From the NCBI GenBank assembly GCA_937898415.1, contig CALDLA010000025.1, positions 1-63,406 on the forward strand: a stretch of DNA of 63,406 nucleotides, in the 5' to 3' direction. This DNA is from an uncultured Prevotellaceae bacterium. GTDB lineage: Bacteria; Bacteroidota; Bacteroidia; Bacteroidales; Bacteroidaceae. Positions 33,569-41,489 of the stretch are shown here, piece after piece. Made by a program: the position numbers and the translations under genes. Position 1 is the stretch's first letter, and every line of letters starts with the position of its first letter. The notes beneath the pieces were generated by a model. That model saw only the letters and a list, made by a program, of their open reading frames with translations, had not been told where the DNA came from and searched no databases.

Positions 33569-34112
33569 TCCTGACGGTATTCTGTTCGATGAGCGTCTGC
33601 TTAACCTGCTGATTGATGTCTACACCCAGCGCCGGATGAATGAAAGGTACGGCGTTCTGGTCAGTATTCAGGATGAATGCGTAGCCATTCTCAATGGCAA
33701 TCTTGGTCAGAGCTGAAGTGAGCAGTTCCTTCAGCGGGTCGAACAGCTTGGCTTCAGCAATGGCAAGCTGTTCGCGAATGTCTTTCTTGAACGCGATGTT
33801 GCGCTCCATCATCTCCTTTAGTTCCGTCTGGCGCTTGCGGAGGATGGTTTCAGGGAAGTCGCGCTGGCCTTCAAGAAATTCTTCATACTTCAGGTTGAAC
33901 TCGTCTTCCGCCCGTTTCTGCTCAGCCTCGTACTTGGCACGAAGGTTGTCCAGCGACTGCCGGGCCAACTCATAGCCAGGCACCGCCTTCAGCGCCTCAT
34001 CGTAACTGAGGTAGGCAAACCTGATGACTTTGGTATTAACCACCCGTGCCGAGTCTTGTGCGGAAACCGACAACGAAACAAGTGCAACAAGAAGTATGAA
34101 GAGTCTTTTCAT
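33555..34112 (-). CDS. OmpH/Skp-family periplasmic chaperone
   Basis: 185 residues: signal peptide (MKRLFILLVALVSLSVSAQD), then a long charged coiled coil (about 40-125, RAKYEAEQKRAEDEFNLKYE...) between small beta elements, the Skp layout. Third of three tandem copies after bamA. Skp-like proteins hold unfolded outer-membrane proteins for BamA. Confidence 0.9.
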   Translation of the reverse strand: MKRLFILLVALVSLSVSAQDSARVVNTKVIRFAYLSYDEALKAVPGYELARQSLDNLRAKYEAEQKRAEDEFNLKYEEFLEGQRDFPETILRKRQTELKEMMERNIAFKKDIREQLAIAEAKLFDPLKELLTSALTKIAIENGYAFILNTDQNAVPFIHPALGVDINQQVKQTLIEQNTVRSVIN

Positions 34113-34144
34113 TGACTATTTGAAAATTTACTTTACGAGACAAT

Positions 34145-34651
34145 TTACTTCAGGCCGAGCTTCTGCTTCACCTGTGCTGTAACATCGGTAGACAGCGTCG
34201 TGCTGATATAGGGGATACCGGCACCCATCTCCATGATGTAGACATAGCCGCCAGCCTGGCCAACAGCCTTGATGGCATCAATCACCTTGGTGGTGATAGC
34301 CTGCATCTTCTCCTGCTGAGCTTTGGCCAGAGCCTGCTGGTTGTCCTGGAAACTCTGCTGAATCTTCTGGTACATATCCTGCAGTTCCTGCTGACGACGC
34401 TGCTTGATGTTGTCGGGCAGGGTGGCCTGTTCCTTCTCGAAGGCTTCACCCTTCTTCTGGAGTTCGTCCTGCATCGACTTCAAGTCGGCCTCATATTGTG
34501 CGGTGAGAGCCTCAATCTCAGTCTTTGCCTTAGTGTATTCGGGCATGACCTGAATGATTTCCTGTGAATTCACATGGCCGAACTTGGCCTGTGCGTTAGC
34601 GGTGGTGAAACCGCAGATAGCGCAGATAGCGCAGATGATAAACTTTTTCAT
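34145..34651 (-). CDS. OmpH/Skp-family periplasmic chaperone
   Basis: 168 residues: signal peptide (MKKFIICAICAICGFTTANA), KFGHVNSQEIIQVMPEY as the Skp start, and a coiled coil (about 45-120, rich in Gln/Lys/Glu). Second of three tandem copies. The gap before it holds the second copy of the large palindromic element. Confidence 0.92.
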   Translation of the reverse strand: MKKFIICAICAICGFTTANAQAKFGHVNSQEIIQVMPEYTKAKTEIEALTAQYEADLKSMQDELQKKGEAFEKEQATLPDNIKQRRQQELQDMYQKIQQSFQDNQQALAKAQQEKMQAITTKVIDAIKAVGQAGGYVYIMEMGAGIPYISTTLSTDVTAQVKQKLGLK

Positions 34652-34672
34652 TTTTGTTTTTTGTTTTTATTT

Positions 34673-34782
34673 GCCCCCTAAGTTAGGGGGTTGGGGGTCT
34701 GAACGACCGCCCGGTTAATATTTTCGTTAATTGTCTTTCCCTGGAGCCTTGTTCAGACCCCCAACCCCCTAACTTAGGGGGC
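34673..34782. repeat. Palindromic dispersed element, copy 2 (between two ompH genes)
   Basis: Left arm 34673-34704 and right arm 34751-34782 are perfect 32-bp inverted repeats, GCCCCCTAAGTTAGGGGG then TTGGGGGTCTGAAC. The 46-nt centre is unrelated to that of copy 1. The right end lies 6 nt after the stop of the upstream ompH gene, as copy 1 does after rpsB. Confidence 0.95.
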
Positions 34783-34788
34783 TAATAT

Positions 34789-35343
34789 CTAATAGCTGTA
34801 CCCGAGCTTGGCCAATACTTCGTTTGAGATGTCAATCTTGGGCGAACCGAAGATGATGCCTGTGTCGCTGGCTCGGTCAAGTACTAACTGGTAGCCGCGC
34901 AGTTCGGCAATGTCCTTCACCGCATTGTAGACTTCGTCCTGGATAGGCGTCATTAGCGAGGTGCGCTTCTTGAAGAGCTCGCCCTCGGGTCCGAAGTACT
35001 TACGCTTCAACTCCGAAGCCTGTTTCTCCTTTTCCATGATGGCGTCTTGCTTGGCCTTTTTCTGTTCGGCTGAGAGGAACACTACCTCGTTCTGATAGTT
35101 CTTATACAGGGTTTGAGCCTCTGTTGTCAGTGCGTCGACCTCAGCCTGCCACTTCTTCGACACTTGGTTCAACTGTTCGTTGGCACGCTCATAGGCCGGA
35201 ATGTTCTTCAGGATATATTCCATATCCACCAATGCAAATTTTTGCGCCCTTGCAGGGCTAACGAATAGTGAGCAGAGAATAGTGAATAGTGCAACGACCA
35301 TCATCCACCTCTTGTTCATTATTGTCTTCTTTCCTGTTTTCAT
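34789..35343 (-). CDS. OmpH/Skp-family periplasmic chaperone
   Basis: 184 residues. First of the three tandem skp-like genes. The signal peptide (about residues 9-33, MNKRWMMVVALFTILCSLFV) has its hydrophobic core partly coded by heptamer repeats (35260-35294). The mature part is KFALVDMEYILKNIPAYERA, then a coiled coil to about residue 130. ATG 35343 is used; ATG 35319 (MNKRW) would give a more usual signal length and may be the true start. Confidence 0.88.
   Translation of the reverse strand: MKTGKKTIMNKRWMMVVALFTILCSLFVSPARAQKFALVDMEYILKNIPAYERANEQLNQVSKKWQAEVDALTTEAQTLYKNYQNEVVFLSAEQKKAKQDAIMEKEKQASELKRKYFGPEGELFKKRTSLMTPIQDEVYNAVKDIAELRGYQLVLDRASDTGIIFGSPKIDISNEVLAKLGYSY
35260..35294. 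repeat. 7-bp repeats in the signal-peptide region of an ompH gene
   Basis: Plus strand AACGAAT, AGTGAGC, AGAGAAT, AGTGAAT, AGTGCAA at a 7-nt period. On the coding strand this supplies the LFTILCSLFVS core of the signal peptide. Confidence 0.7.
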
Positions 35344-35363
35344 TGTTTCTATATTTTTAGTTA

Positions 35364-35440
35364 ATCACTTTTCACTCTTCACTTTTCACTTCTCACTTCT
35401 CACTCTTCACTTCTCACTTCTCACTTCTCACTCTTCACTA
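35364..35440. repeat. 7-bp repeats between bamA and ompH, eleven units
   Basis: Eleven consecutive heptamers, TTCACTT/CTCACTT/TTCACTC/CTCACTC variants, with no interruption. It fills most of the 110-bp spacer. On the transcript it reads AAGTGAG-type units. Confidence 0.93.
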
Positions 35441-35453
35441 GGGCAAAGCCCGC

Positions 35454-38150
35454 TTAGAACTCCTGTCCCAGTATAAAGTGGAATTGTCCGCCACCCTTTT
35501 TCCATCCGCCACTGGTATAGACCTTGTCGAAGCCGTAGGCCCAGTCAATACCCATCAGACCAACCATCGGCAGGAAGATGCGCACACCGACACCAGCGGA
35601 CTTCTTCAGGTTGAAGGGGTTGAACTTCTTGATATCAGCCCAGGCATTACCGCCCTCAAGGAACGTAAGACCGTAGATGGTAGTGTTGCCCAGCATGAAG
35701 GGATAGCGCAATTCGAGGGTGAAACGGTCGTAGCCATAGGCGTTGTTCGAGGTGCGGCGACCAGTAGACTCGGTATAGGCCGACGAGGTTGAAATAGAAC
35801 CGTTGTCGTAACCACGCATACCGATGGTCTCCTCAGCATAGCCGTAAGAGTAGCCGCTCATACCGTCACCACCGACATAGAACGTCTCGAACGGAGACTT
35901 CTTGTCTTTGTTGAACGAGCCTAAGAGTCCCATCTCTACACGGGTCATCAGCACGAAGCACTTCTGGCTGTTGGTCAGAGCGGTATAGGTGCGTGACTTG
36001 AACTTCCACTTATGATACTCAATCCAGCGGTACATGTCCTGCAGTTCGTTCTCATAGGTGGCCGAGTTGGGGTCGAGTGCGAGGTGGGCGTAGTCCTTAC
36101 CGTCGAACAGCGACCAGGGTGGGGTGACGGCCAGCGAGACCATGAACTCAGAACCGCGGCGGGGGAACAGCTGGTTGTCCGTCGACGTACGTGACAGTGT
36201 CAGGCCTAAATTCAGGTTGTTACAGTTACCGTTGGCAATATAGAAGTAGCTCCAGTCGCGCAGCATGTAGCGGGTATAACCGACACTTGCCATGAACTGG
36301 AAGTAGTCGTCCGGCCAGCGCAGGCGCTTACCCCAGCCAATGCTGGCACCGAACATGCGGATATTCTTGTCGTCATCGAGCATCGACTCGTAGTTGTAGT
36401 ACGAGTTGTTCAGCATTCCGTAGCCGTAGCCATAGCTCAGGCTGTTATAGAGCGCATTGTTGCGATAGTAGCTGGAGATATCAGACTGCTTGGAGTAGAA
36501 CAGGCTGACGCTGAACGAGTTGGGACGCTTATTGCCGAACCAGTTGGTGGAGTAGCTGGTTGACAGCGAGCTGTAGTACGAACCATTGGTCTGGAAGTTG
36601 ATGCCCAGCTGCTCACCGTCGCCGATGGGCATCAGTCCGCGGTGCATCTTGTTCTTTCCTATCAGGTTGCGCATGGAGAAGTTGTTCAGTTTCAGTCCGA
36701 TACGTCCGATGACACCCGTTTGTCCCCAACCTAATGAGAACTCAATCTGGTCGTTCGACTTCTGCTGCAGGTTCCAGTTGATGTCCACAGTGCCGTCATC
36801 GTAGTTAGGCTTGATGTCGGGATTCACGCTCTCAGGGTCGAAGTGTCCCATTGAGGCAATATCACGTGCTGAGCGCTGTAGTGCTTCTTTCGAAAAAAGG
36901 TCGCCCGGCTTGGTACGCAGTTCGCGGCGCACCACCTCCTCGTAGAGTCGGTCGTTACCGTAGATACGTACGTGGTTCAGGTGAGCCTGGGTGCCTTCGA
37001 AGATGCGCATCTCCACATCAATAGAGTCGCCGACGATGTTTACTTCCGTCGGTTGCAACTGGTAGAACAGGTAACCGTTGTTCCAGTAGTAGTTGCCCAC
37101 GGCATCCTCGTCCTCAGTCAGGCGCTTGTTCATCAGCCGCTGGTTGTAGACGTCACCCTTCTGCATGCCAAGCAGTTCGTTCAGTTTGTCAGTCGGTAGA
37201 ACGGTATTACCCACCCAAGTGACATTGCGCAGGTAGTACTTCTGGCCTTCCTCTACCGTCAGACCTATGCTGACATGCTTGTCGTCAACAGTCCACACAG
37301 AGTCCTCCAGAATGGTCATGTCCCTGTATCCCAGTTCGTTATATTTGTCAACCAAGGCCTCTTTGGCCTCCTTGTAACGCTCATCTGTAAACTTCTTTCC
37401 CTTGAAGATGTTGGCCAGCTTGCCGGCTTCGTGAATCTTGCCGAAGGCTCCTTTTCCGAAGAGCGAACCCTTGATTTTCGAGTCGGCCAGGTTGTCATTG
37501 CCTGTGAAATGAATCTTGCGCACCTTCATCTTGGCCTTTTTGTCGATGTTGACGTCCAGTATCACCTGGTTCTTGTTCGTCACGTCGTCGCGCTGCATGA
37601 TTTCAATCTCAGCATTCTTGTAACCCTTGTCGTCGAAGTATTTCTTGGCCAGGATTTTAGCGCGGTCAATCATGTTCGGCGTAATCTGCGAGCCTTTCAT
37701 AATGCCGAGCTTGGCCTCCATGTCCTCGCGCTCTGACTTCTTCAGACCGTTGTAGTTGATGGCGCTGACACGGGGACGCAGGGAGAGGTGTATGCACAGA
37801 TAGATTTTTGAGCCTACCAGCGAGTCGGCTGTTATTTGTACCCGTGAGAAGAGACCGTGACGCCAGTAGCGCTTTACTGCCTCGGTTATCTGTGAACCGG
37901 GAATCTCAATCTCCTGTCCCACCGACAGTCCCGACAGGCTTGTCAGCACGTAGTCCTCGTAGCCCTCGATGCCCTCAACGGCCAGACCGCCAATCTCACA
38001 GGTTCTCGGCGTTCCGGCATACGAGATGTCGGGGTTCACAATCTTATCCTGCGCTACGCTGGTTAATAGTGAACAATGAATGGCGAATAGTAGTATTACC
38101 ATTCTCACCGTCACGTTCACGTATAAATACCTTATAATTTTATATAGCAT
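35454..38150 (-). CDS. bamA: BamA/Omp85 outer-membrane assembly factor
   Basis: 898 residues. Signal peptide to about residue 34, then five POTRA-like domains (about 45-460, for example NYNGLKKSEREDMEAKLGIM, VRKIHFTGNDNLADSKIKGS, VRIYGNDRLYEEVVRRELRT), then a 16-stranded barrel (about 470-898) with the lid-lock-type motif region and a C-terminal Phe (FHFILGQEF). Inserts outer-membrane proteins. The signal peptide core (LLFAIHCSLLTS) is coded by heptamer-like repeats at 38061-38088. Between uppS and three skp-like genes, as in Porphyromonas. Confidence 0.95.
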   Translation of the reverse strand: MLYKIIRYLYVNVTVRMVILLFAIHCSLLTSVAQDKIVNPDISYAGTPRTCEIGGLAVEGIEGYEDYVLTSLSGLSVGQEIEIPGSQITEAVKRYWRHGLFSRVQITADSLVGSKIYLCIHLSLRPRVSAINYNGLKKSEREDMEAKLGIMKGSQITPNMIDRAKILAKKYFDDKGYKNAEIEIMQRDDVTNKNQVILDVNIDKKAKMKVRKIHFTGNDNLADSKIKGSLFGKGAFGKIHEAGKLANIFKGKKFTDERYKEAKEALVDKYNELGYRDMTILEDSVWTVDDKHVSIGLTVEEGQKYYLRNVTWVGNTVLPTDKLNELLGMQKGDVYNQRLMNKRLTEDEDAVGNYYWNNGYLFYQLQPTEVNIVGDSIDVEMRIFEGTQAHLNHVRIYGNDRLYEEVVRRELRTKPGDLFSKEALQRSARDIASMGHFDPESVNPDIKPNYDDGTVDINWNLQQKSNDQIEFSLGWGQTGVIGRIGLKLNNFSMRNLIGKNKMHRGLMPIGDGEQLGINFQTNGSYYSSLSTSYSTNWFGNKRPNSFSVSLFYSKQSDISSYYRNNALYNSLSYGYGYGMLNNSYYNYESMLDDDKNIRMFGASIGWGKRLRWPDDYFQFMASVGYTRYMLRDWSYFYIANGNCNNLNLGLTLSRTSTDNQLFPRRGSEFMVSLAVTPPWSLFDGKDYAHLALDPNSATYENELQDMYRWIEYHKWKFKSRTYTALTNSQKCFVLMTRVEMGLLGSFNKDKKSPFETFYVGGDGMSGYSYGYAEETIGMRGYDNGSISTSSAYTESTGRRTSNNAYGYDRFTLELRYPFMLGNTTIYGLTFLEGGNAWADIKKFNPFNLKKSAGVGVRIFLPMVGLMGIDWAYGFDKVYTSGGWKKGGGQFHFILGQEF
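38061..38088. repeat. 7-bp repeats in the bamA signal-peptide region
   Basis: Plus strand GGTTAAT, AGTGAAC, AATGAAT, GGCGAAT: four degenerate units at a 7-nt period, coding on the minus strand the end of the signal peptide. Confidence 0.6.
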
Positions 38151-38161
38151 TTTGTAAATGA

Positions 38162-38196
38162 TTCACTTTTCACTCTTCACTTCTCACTCTCCACTT
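38162..38196. repeat. 7-bp repeats across the uppS stop codon
   Basis: TTCACTT, TTCACTC, TTCACTT, CTCACTC, TCCACTT: five units. The last codons of uppS (VESEK) and its TGA are read from the array, which continues into the spacer before bamA. Confidence 0.88.
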
Positions 38197-38911
38197 GTTC
38201 CTCTGTCTTTCCGAAACGGCGCTGGCGGCTCTGGTAACTGGCAATGGCCTCGTGCAGGCAAGCCTCGTCGAAGTCGGGCCAGTAGGTGTCGCAGAAGTAC
38301 AGCTCCGAATAGGCAATCTGCCAGAGCAGGTAGTTCGAGATGCGCAGTTCGCCGCCGGTACGTATCAGCAGGTCGGGGTCGGGCATGAAGTTGGTCTGCA
38401 GGTGCTGGCTGATGAACTCCTCGGTGATGTCCTCGGCCTGGATGCCGCCCGTCACCATTTGGCGCACGGCATTAGTAATCTCCCAGCGGCTTGAATAGCT
38501 CAGGGCCACTACCATCGTCATGGTGTCGTTCTGGGCGGTGTGCTCTTCCGTCTCGCGCAGCTTCTGCCTGACGGCATCGGGCAGTCGGTCTATATCGCCA
38601 ATCACCCGGAAGCGCACGTTGTTCTTCATGAAGATCTCGTCCTCAAGCGATGTCAGCACCAGTCCCATCAAGGCCGAAATCTCGTCGGCAGGGCGGTTCC
38701 AGTTTTCAGTAGAGAAGGTATATAAAGTCAGATACTTCACGCCCAGCCGGGTACACTCCGACGTGATGCGGCGGACTGTGTCCACACCGGCCTGATGTCC
38801 GAAGCTGCGGTCCTTGCCGCGCTCCGTGGCCCATCGCCCGTTGCCGTCCATGATGATGGCAATGTGTTCCGGGATGCGTGCCATATCCAGTTCTTGCTTA
38901 ATCTCTGTCAT
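38177..38911 (-). CDS. uppS: Isoprenyl transferase (undecaprenyl diphosphate synthase)
   Basis: 244 residues. Makes the C55 lipid carrier for cell-wall and glycan synthesis. Seen: HIAIIMDGNGRWATERGKDR (catalytic Asp and phosphate site), YLTLYTFSTENWNRPADEIS, and PDLLIRTGGELRISNYLLWQ. Its start overlaps the end of the PorG-like gene by 14 nt. The last five residues and stop come from a heptamer repeat array, so the natural C-terminus may have been altered. Confidence 0.95.
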   Translation of the reverse strand: MTEIKQELDMARIPEHIAIIMDGNGRWATERGKDRSFGHQAGVDTVRRITSECTRLGVKYLTLYTFSTENWNRPADEISALMGLVLTSLEDEIFMKNNVRFRVIGDIDRLPDAVRQKLRETEEHTAQNDTMTMVVALSYSSRWEITNAVRQMVTGGIQAEDITEEFISQHLQTNFMPDPDLLIRTGGELRISNYLLWQIAYSELYFCDTYWPDFDEACLHEAIASYQSRQRRFGKTEEQVESEK

Positions 38912-39590
38912 TATTACACGTTTTACATTTTTCCCATATATCGTATGTCAGCGAAACCAGCAGCATGCTGTAGCAGTCTGTGTTCTTGAACGTTCCGCTG
39001 CTCTTGATGCCGATGGGGTCGGTCACTCCGTCCAGCTTGTCGCTGCCCGTGAAGTGGATGCGCCACTCGGCCGTCAGGTTCAGTCTTTTACCTATCTTAT
39101 ATTTCACGCCGGCTCCAACCGGGATGTTCATGGCGGCGGCTCCACCGCCCGGGGCGTTTGCGTACGATACTCCCAGACCGAAGGCGATGAAGGGAGCCAA
39201 CGGTTTGGCACCGTGGTACTCACGTCCCGTCCCGTAGGGCCAGAAGTTATACTCAAAGCGCACACCGCCGTCTATCAGCCCGTGGTTGAACGACTGGGGC
39301 AGCAGCTCCTCGTCGGGATGCCATGTCTCCGCACCTTCAATCGACCCCTTCAGCTTGCCGTAGCCGAGGCTGAAGGCCCATGCGATATGCGGATTGGGCC
39401 GGTATTTGGCCACAGCGCTCACCATCGGCTGCAAGTCCTTCAACAGGTTGCCGTTGTAGTCGCCCAGATAGTTCACGTAGCCTGCACCTCCACCTATCTC
39501 CATCTTGTATTCCGGGTCATCCTGTGCCTTCATTCCGAGGGCACAGACCAACAGGAACATACAGGTCAGGCAGCGTCTCATCGTCTTCAC
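38898..39590 (-). CDS. PorG-like outer-membrane protein (DUF6089-type)
   Basis: 230 residues: signal peptide (MKTMRRCLTCMFLLVCALGM, cut near KAQ), then YKMEIGGGAGYVNYLGDYNG and a barrel with GVRFEYNFWPYGTGREYHGA and RLNLTAEWRIHFTGSDKLDG. The position directly before uppS-bamA-ompH matches P. gingivalis, where the equivalent gene is porG of the type IX secretion system. Family members also occur in relatives without a full T9SS, so the T9SS role here is inference. Confidence 0.75.
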   Translation of the reverse strand: MKTMRRCLTCMFLLVCALGMKAQDDPEYKMEIGGGAGYVNYLGDYNGNLLKDLQPMVSAVAKYRPNPHIAWAFSLGYGKLKGSIEGAETWHPDEELLPQSFNHGLIDGGVRFEYNFWPYGTGREYHGAKPLAPFIAFGLGVSYANAPGGGAAAMNIPVGAGVKYKIGKRLNLTAEWRIHFTGSDKLDGVTDPIGIKSSGTFKNTDCYSMLLVSLTYDIWEKCKTCNNDRD

Positions 39591-39593
39591 TCG

Positions 39594-40592
39594 TCACTCC
39601 GTCAGTTTACCGTGCCACACCGTGCCCGTCTCGTCTGTCAGCCAGACACCGTCCTGACCGTCAGCGGCGGCAGCAGCCACCTTCCCGACCGGACATGTCA
39701 GCCGGCTGTCAGTCTTCCATGTGATGCCCTGATCGCGGCTTTGGCGTATGGTGCCGTTAGTGTCAATGGCCAGCACGCTGCTTCCTTCAAAAGGAACCAG
39801 CCAATAGCGGGTGCCTTTGGGTAGGTAGTATTTGTTCTCAGAGTCCAGTGGCATGTACACCCACTTCGAGGGCAGGTCGCCGTCAGTAAGCCTGCGCCAA
39901 ACGACGGCCGACTTCGATATCAGGTCGTTGTCGCCCACCAGTAGTTCGTAGTTCATGCCATTTGCCAGTTTCCAGGAGGTATAGCTGACGTTGGTGGTGG
40001 GCAGCAGGTCGGTATCCGTGTCAAACACGTCCGTATCCTGTCTCGTCCACTCATTGTCAGCCGTCACGGGTGTCTCGTCACCCTCGTCCATCTTAGTCCA
40101 CACCAGTATCCCCGGCTCCTGACTGCGTACGCTCAGGCTGACCGTGTAGTCGCGACTGCCCGATCCGTCAGTAGCAAAGACGCGGAATACGCGGGGTGAG
40201 GTGAAGTCAATGGAGTCAGTTCCTGAATTGAAGTACATCAGCGAGTCACTTATCATCGACTTCACGAGGATGATGCCATTGTTCTTGCTCGTCACGTTGC
40301 AGATGATATGGGCCAAGTCGGTGCCCATGGGCAGCGAGTCAACATTGCTGATGCGGTGGTTAATCTGGTCAATGTTCATCTTGTATGCCGAGGCAACATA
40401 GGTCGTCTTGTAGACAGAGTCCTTACCTGTAGAAGAGGTCGTGTGCAGATATCTGTTGAGCGTACCCAAGGTGAAAGTCATGATTGACATGTCATCGTAG
40501 GTCACCACGTCGTCGTCGTCCGACTTCAGGCATGAAGTCAGCAACAAACCGGCCGCGAGCAGCCCGCAGAACGTACGAAAAATACTTCTCAT
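39594..40592 (-). CDS. Lipoprotein with sialidase/BNR-like repeats (DUF6242-like)
   Basis: 332 residues. Lipobox LLLTSC at Cys about 20. The segment DMSIMTFTLGTLNRYLHTTS and the later repeats resembling beta-propeller blades (VVWRRLTDGDLPSKWVYMPL, WYWLVPFEG-like, GITWKTDSRL) fit a surface lipoprotein family I know from Prevotella, probably DUF6242. Function unknown. ATG 40592 is chosen; the longer frame starts at a GTG inside the promoter. It ends 3 nt before the PorG-like gene, so it probably leads the envelope operon. Confidence 0.7.
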   Translation of the reverse strand: MRSIFRTFCGLLAAGLLLTSCLKSDDDDVVTYDDMSIMTFTLGTLNRYLHTTSSTGKDSVYKTTYVASAYKMNIDQINHRISNVDSLPMGTDLAHIICNVTSKNNGIILVKSMISDSLMYFNSGTDSIDFTSPRVFRVFATDGSGSRDYTVSLSVRSQEPGILVWTKMDEGDETPVTADNEWTRQDTDVFDTDTDLLPTTNVSYTSWKLANGMNYELLVGDNDLISKSAVVWRRLTDGDLPSKWVYMPLDSENKYYLPKGTRYWLVPFEGSSVLAIDTNGTIRQSRDQGITWKTDSRLTCPVGKVAAAAADGQDGVWLTDETGTVWHGKLTE

Positions 40593-40618
40593 CGAATATT
40601 CAATTTCAAATTCGGGTG

Positions 40619-40626
40619 CAAATTTA
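40619..40626 (-). promoter_or_regulatory. Promoter -7 element of the lipoprotein-porG-uppS-bamA run
   Basis: TAAATTTG on the minus strand, about 27 nt ahead of the ATG. The upstream TTTG is not clear. Confidence 0.5.
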
Positions 40627-40724
40627 CTCACATTTCCTCAAATAACGCGCACTTTCGCCCTTTTATTCTACAAATTATAGGATAAAATACGTGTTTTTAA
40701 GTTTGTTTTAGGTTTTTCGAAGCA

Positions 40725-40760
40725 AAAAAGAAGTGCGGTATGAATCACTCACCCCGCACT
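40725..40760 (-). terminator. Intrinsic terminator after the small-protein unit
   Basis: AGTGCGG (40732-40738) pairs with CCGCACT (40754-40760); on the minus strand it is followed by TCTTTTTT. It would end both the small-protein transcript and any read-through from the fimbrial operon. Confidence 0.75.
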
Positions 40761-40765
40761 CCTCT

Positions 40766-40861
40766 TCAACGGATATTGGTCTTTGTAAGCGTAAAAACGC
40801 TCAACACTGTCGATACAGCCACAGAGACCAACGTCACTGTTGTTTGAAAATCTAATAACAT
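40766..40861 (-). CDS. Candidate 31-residue hydrophobic small protein
   Basis: From ATG 40861 a frame of 31 codons has one hydrophobic segment (TTVTLVSVAVSTVLSVFTL) flanked by MLLDFQ and a basic end KTNIR. It has a plausible RBS (AAGGTAAAG), a TACCTTTG promoter element at 40921-40928 and a clear terminator just after. The transcript would be about 190 nt. It resembles the small membrane peptides of Bacteroidales or a type I toxin, but I know no family for it. An eight-codon ORF (MIASIFIR) sits earlier in the same transcript. Confidence 0.45.
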   Translation of the reverse strand: MLLDFQTTVTLVSVAVSTVLSVFTLTKTNIR

Positions 40862-40920
40862 AATCTTTACCTTAAATACTTACCTAATGAATATCGACGC
40901 AATCATCACGATTGCTGCTG

Positions 40921-40928
40921 CAAAGGTA
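40921..40928 (-). promoter_or_regulatory. Promoter -7 element of the small-protein unit
   Basis: TACCTTTG on the minus strand, 60 nt ahead of the small ORF. TTG-like upstream elements are off the ideal spacing. Confidence 0.5.
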
Positions 40929-40999
40929 CGAAGAATGAAAGATGCAATCAGCAAGAAGGGAATAGTTTTTGCAGGAAAGTAGCCTCTTTTTGACTTACA

Positions 41000-41488
41000 T
41001 CAAAAGAAGGTCTCCACCAGAATCCGGGTAATGGTTCCGTCGGCCGAGCAGAAGTAGGTACGCGGGATAATGGACGTCGCGAAGAGGTTGTAGATACGGC
41101 GGTCCGTCTGTGCCGAATAGGGGATTGACAGGCCCTGCTCCTTCCAGTACGCTGCCACGCTCTCAGCCCCCTCCTCACGGCTGATGGCCACCATCTGGAA
41201 CCCCTTGTCGCCGCTGTGCTGTAGGAAATAATCGTTCATGCGGGGCAGTTCGCGCTGACAGTCGCCACACGACGTATTGAACAGCACGATGACTGTCTCA
41301 CCCGTCAGCCGTGCTGTAGTAAACATCGCTGTCGAACCGTCGGCCAGCACCGTCTCTACCGAGAACGCCGGCACTCGGTCGCCCACCTTCACATATTCCT
41401 TGACCTCGCCGTCGTCATCATCGCCCATACTACAGGCTGCGAAGACGACGGCGGTCATTAGGAATAACAATATATTACGCATCATCAT
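41000..41488 (-). CDS. TlpA-like thioredoxin-fold lipoprotein
   Basis: 162 residues. Lipobox FAAC (Cys19), then VGDRVPAFSVETVLADGSTA and the redox site LFNTSCGDCQRELPRMNDYF (CGDC in place of CxxC of other TlpA). Probably reduces disulfides or acts in oxidant defence at the cell surface. It starts 1 nt after the giant protein ends, so it closes the fimbrial operon. Whether it serves the Cys residues of the fimbrial proteins is unknown. Confidence 0.85.
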   Translation of the reverse strand: MMMRNILLFLMTAVVFAACSMGDDDDGEVKEYVKVGDRVPAFSVETVLADGSTAMFTTARLTGETVIVLFNTSCGDCQRELPRMNDYFLQHSGDKGFQMVAISREEGAESVAAYWKEQGLSIPYSAQTDRRIYNLFATSIIPRTYFCSADGTITRILVETFF

Positions 41489-41489
41489 G

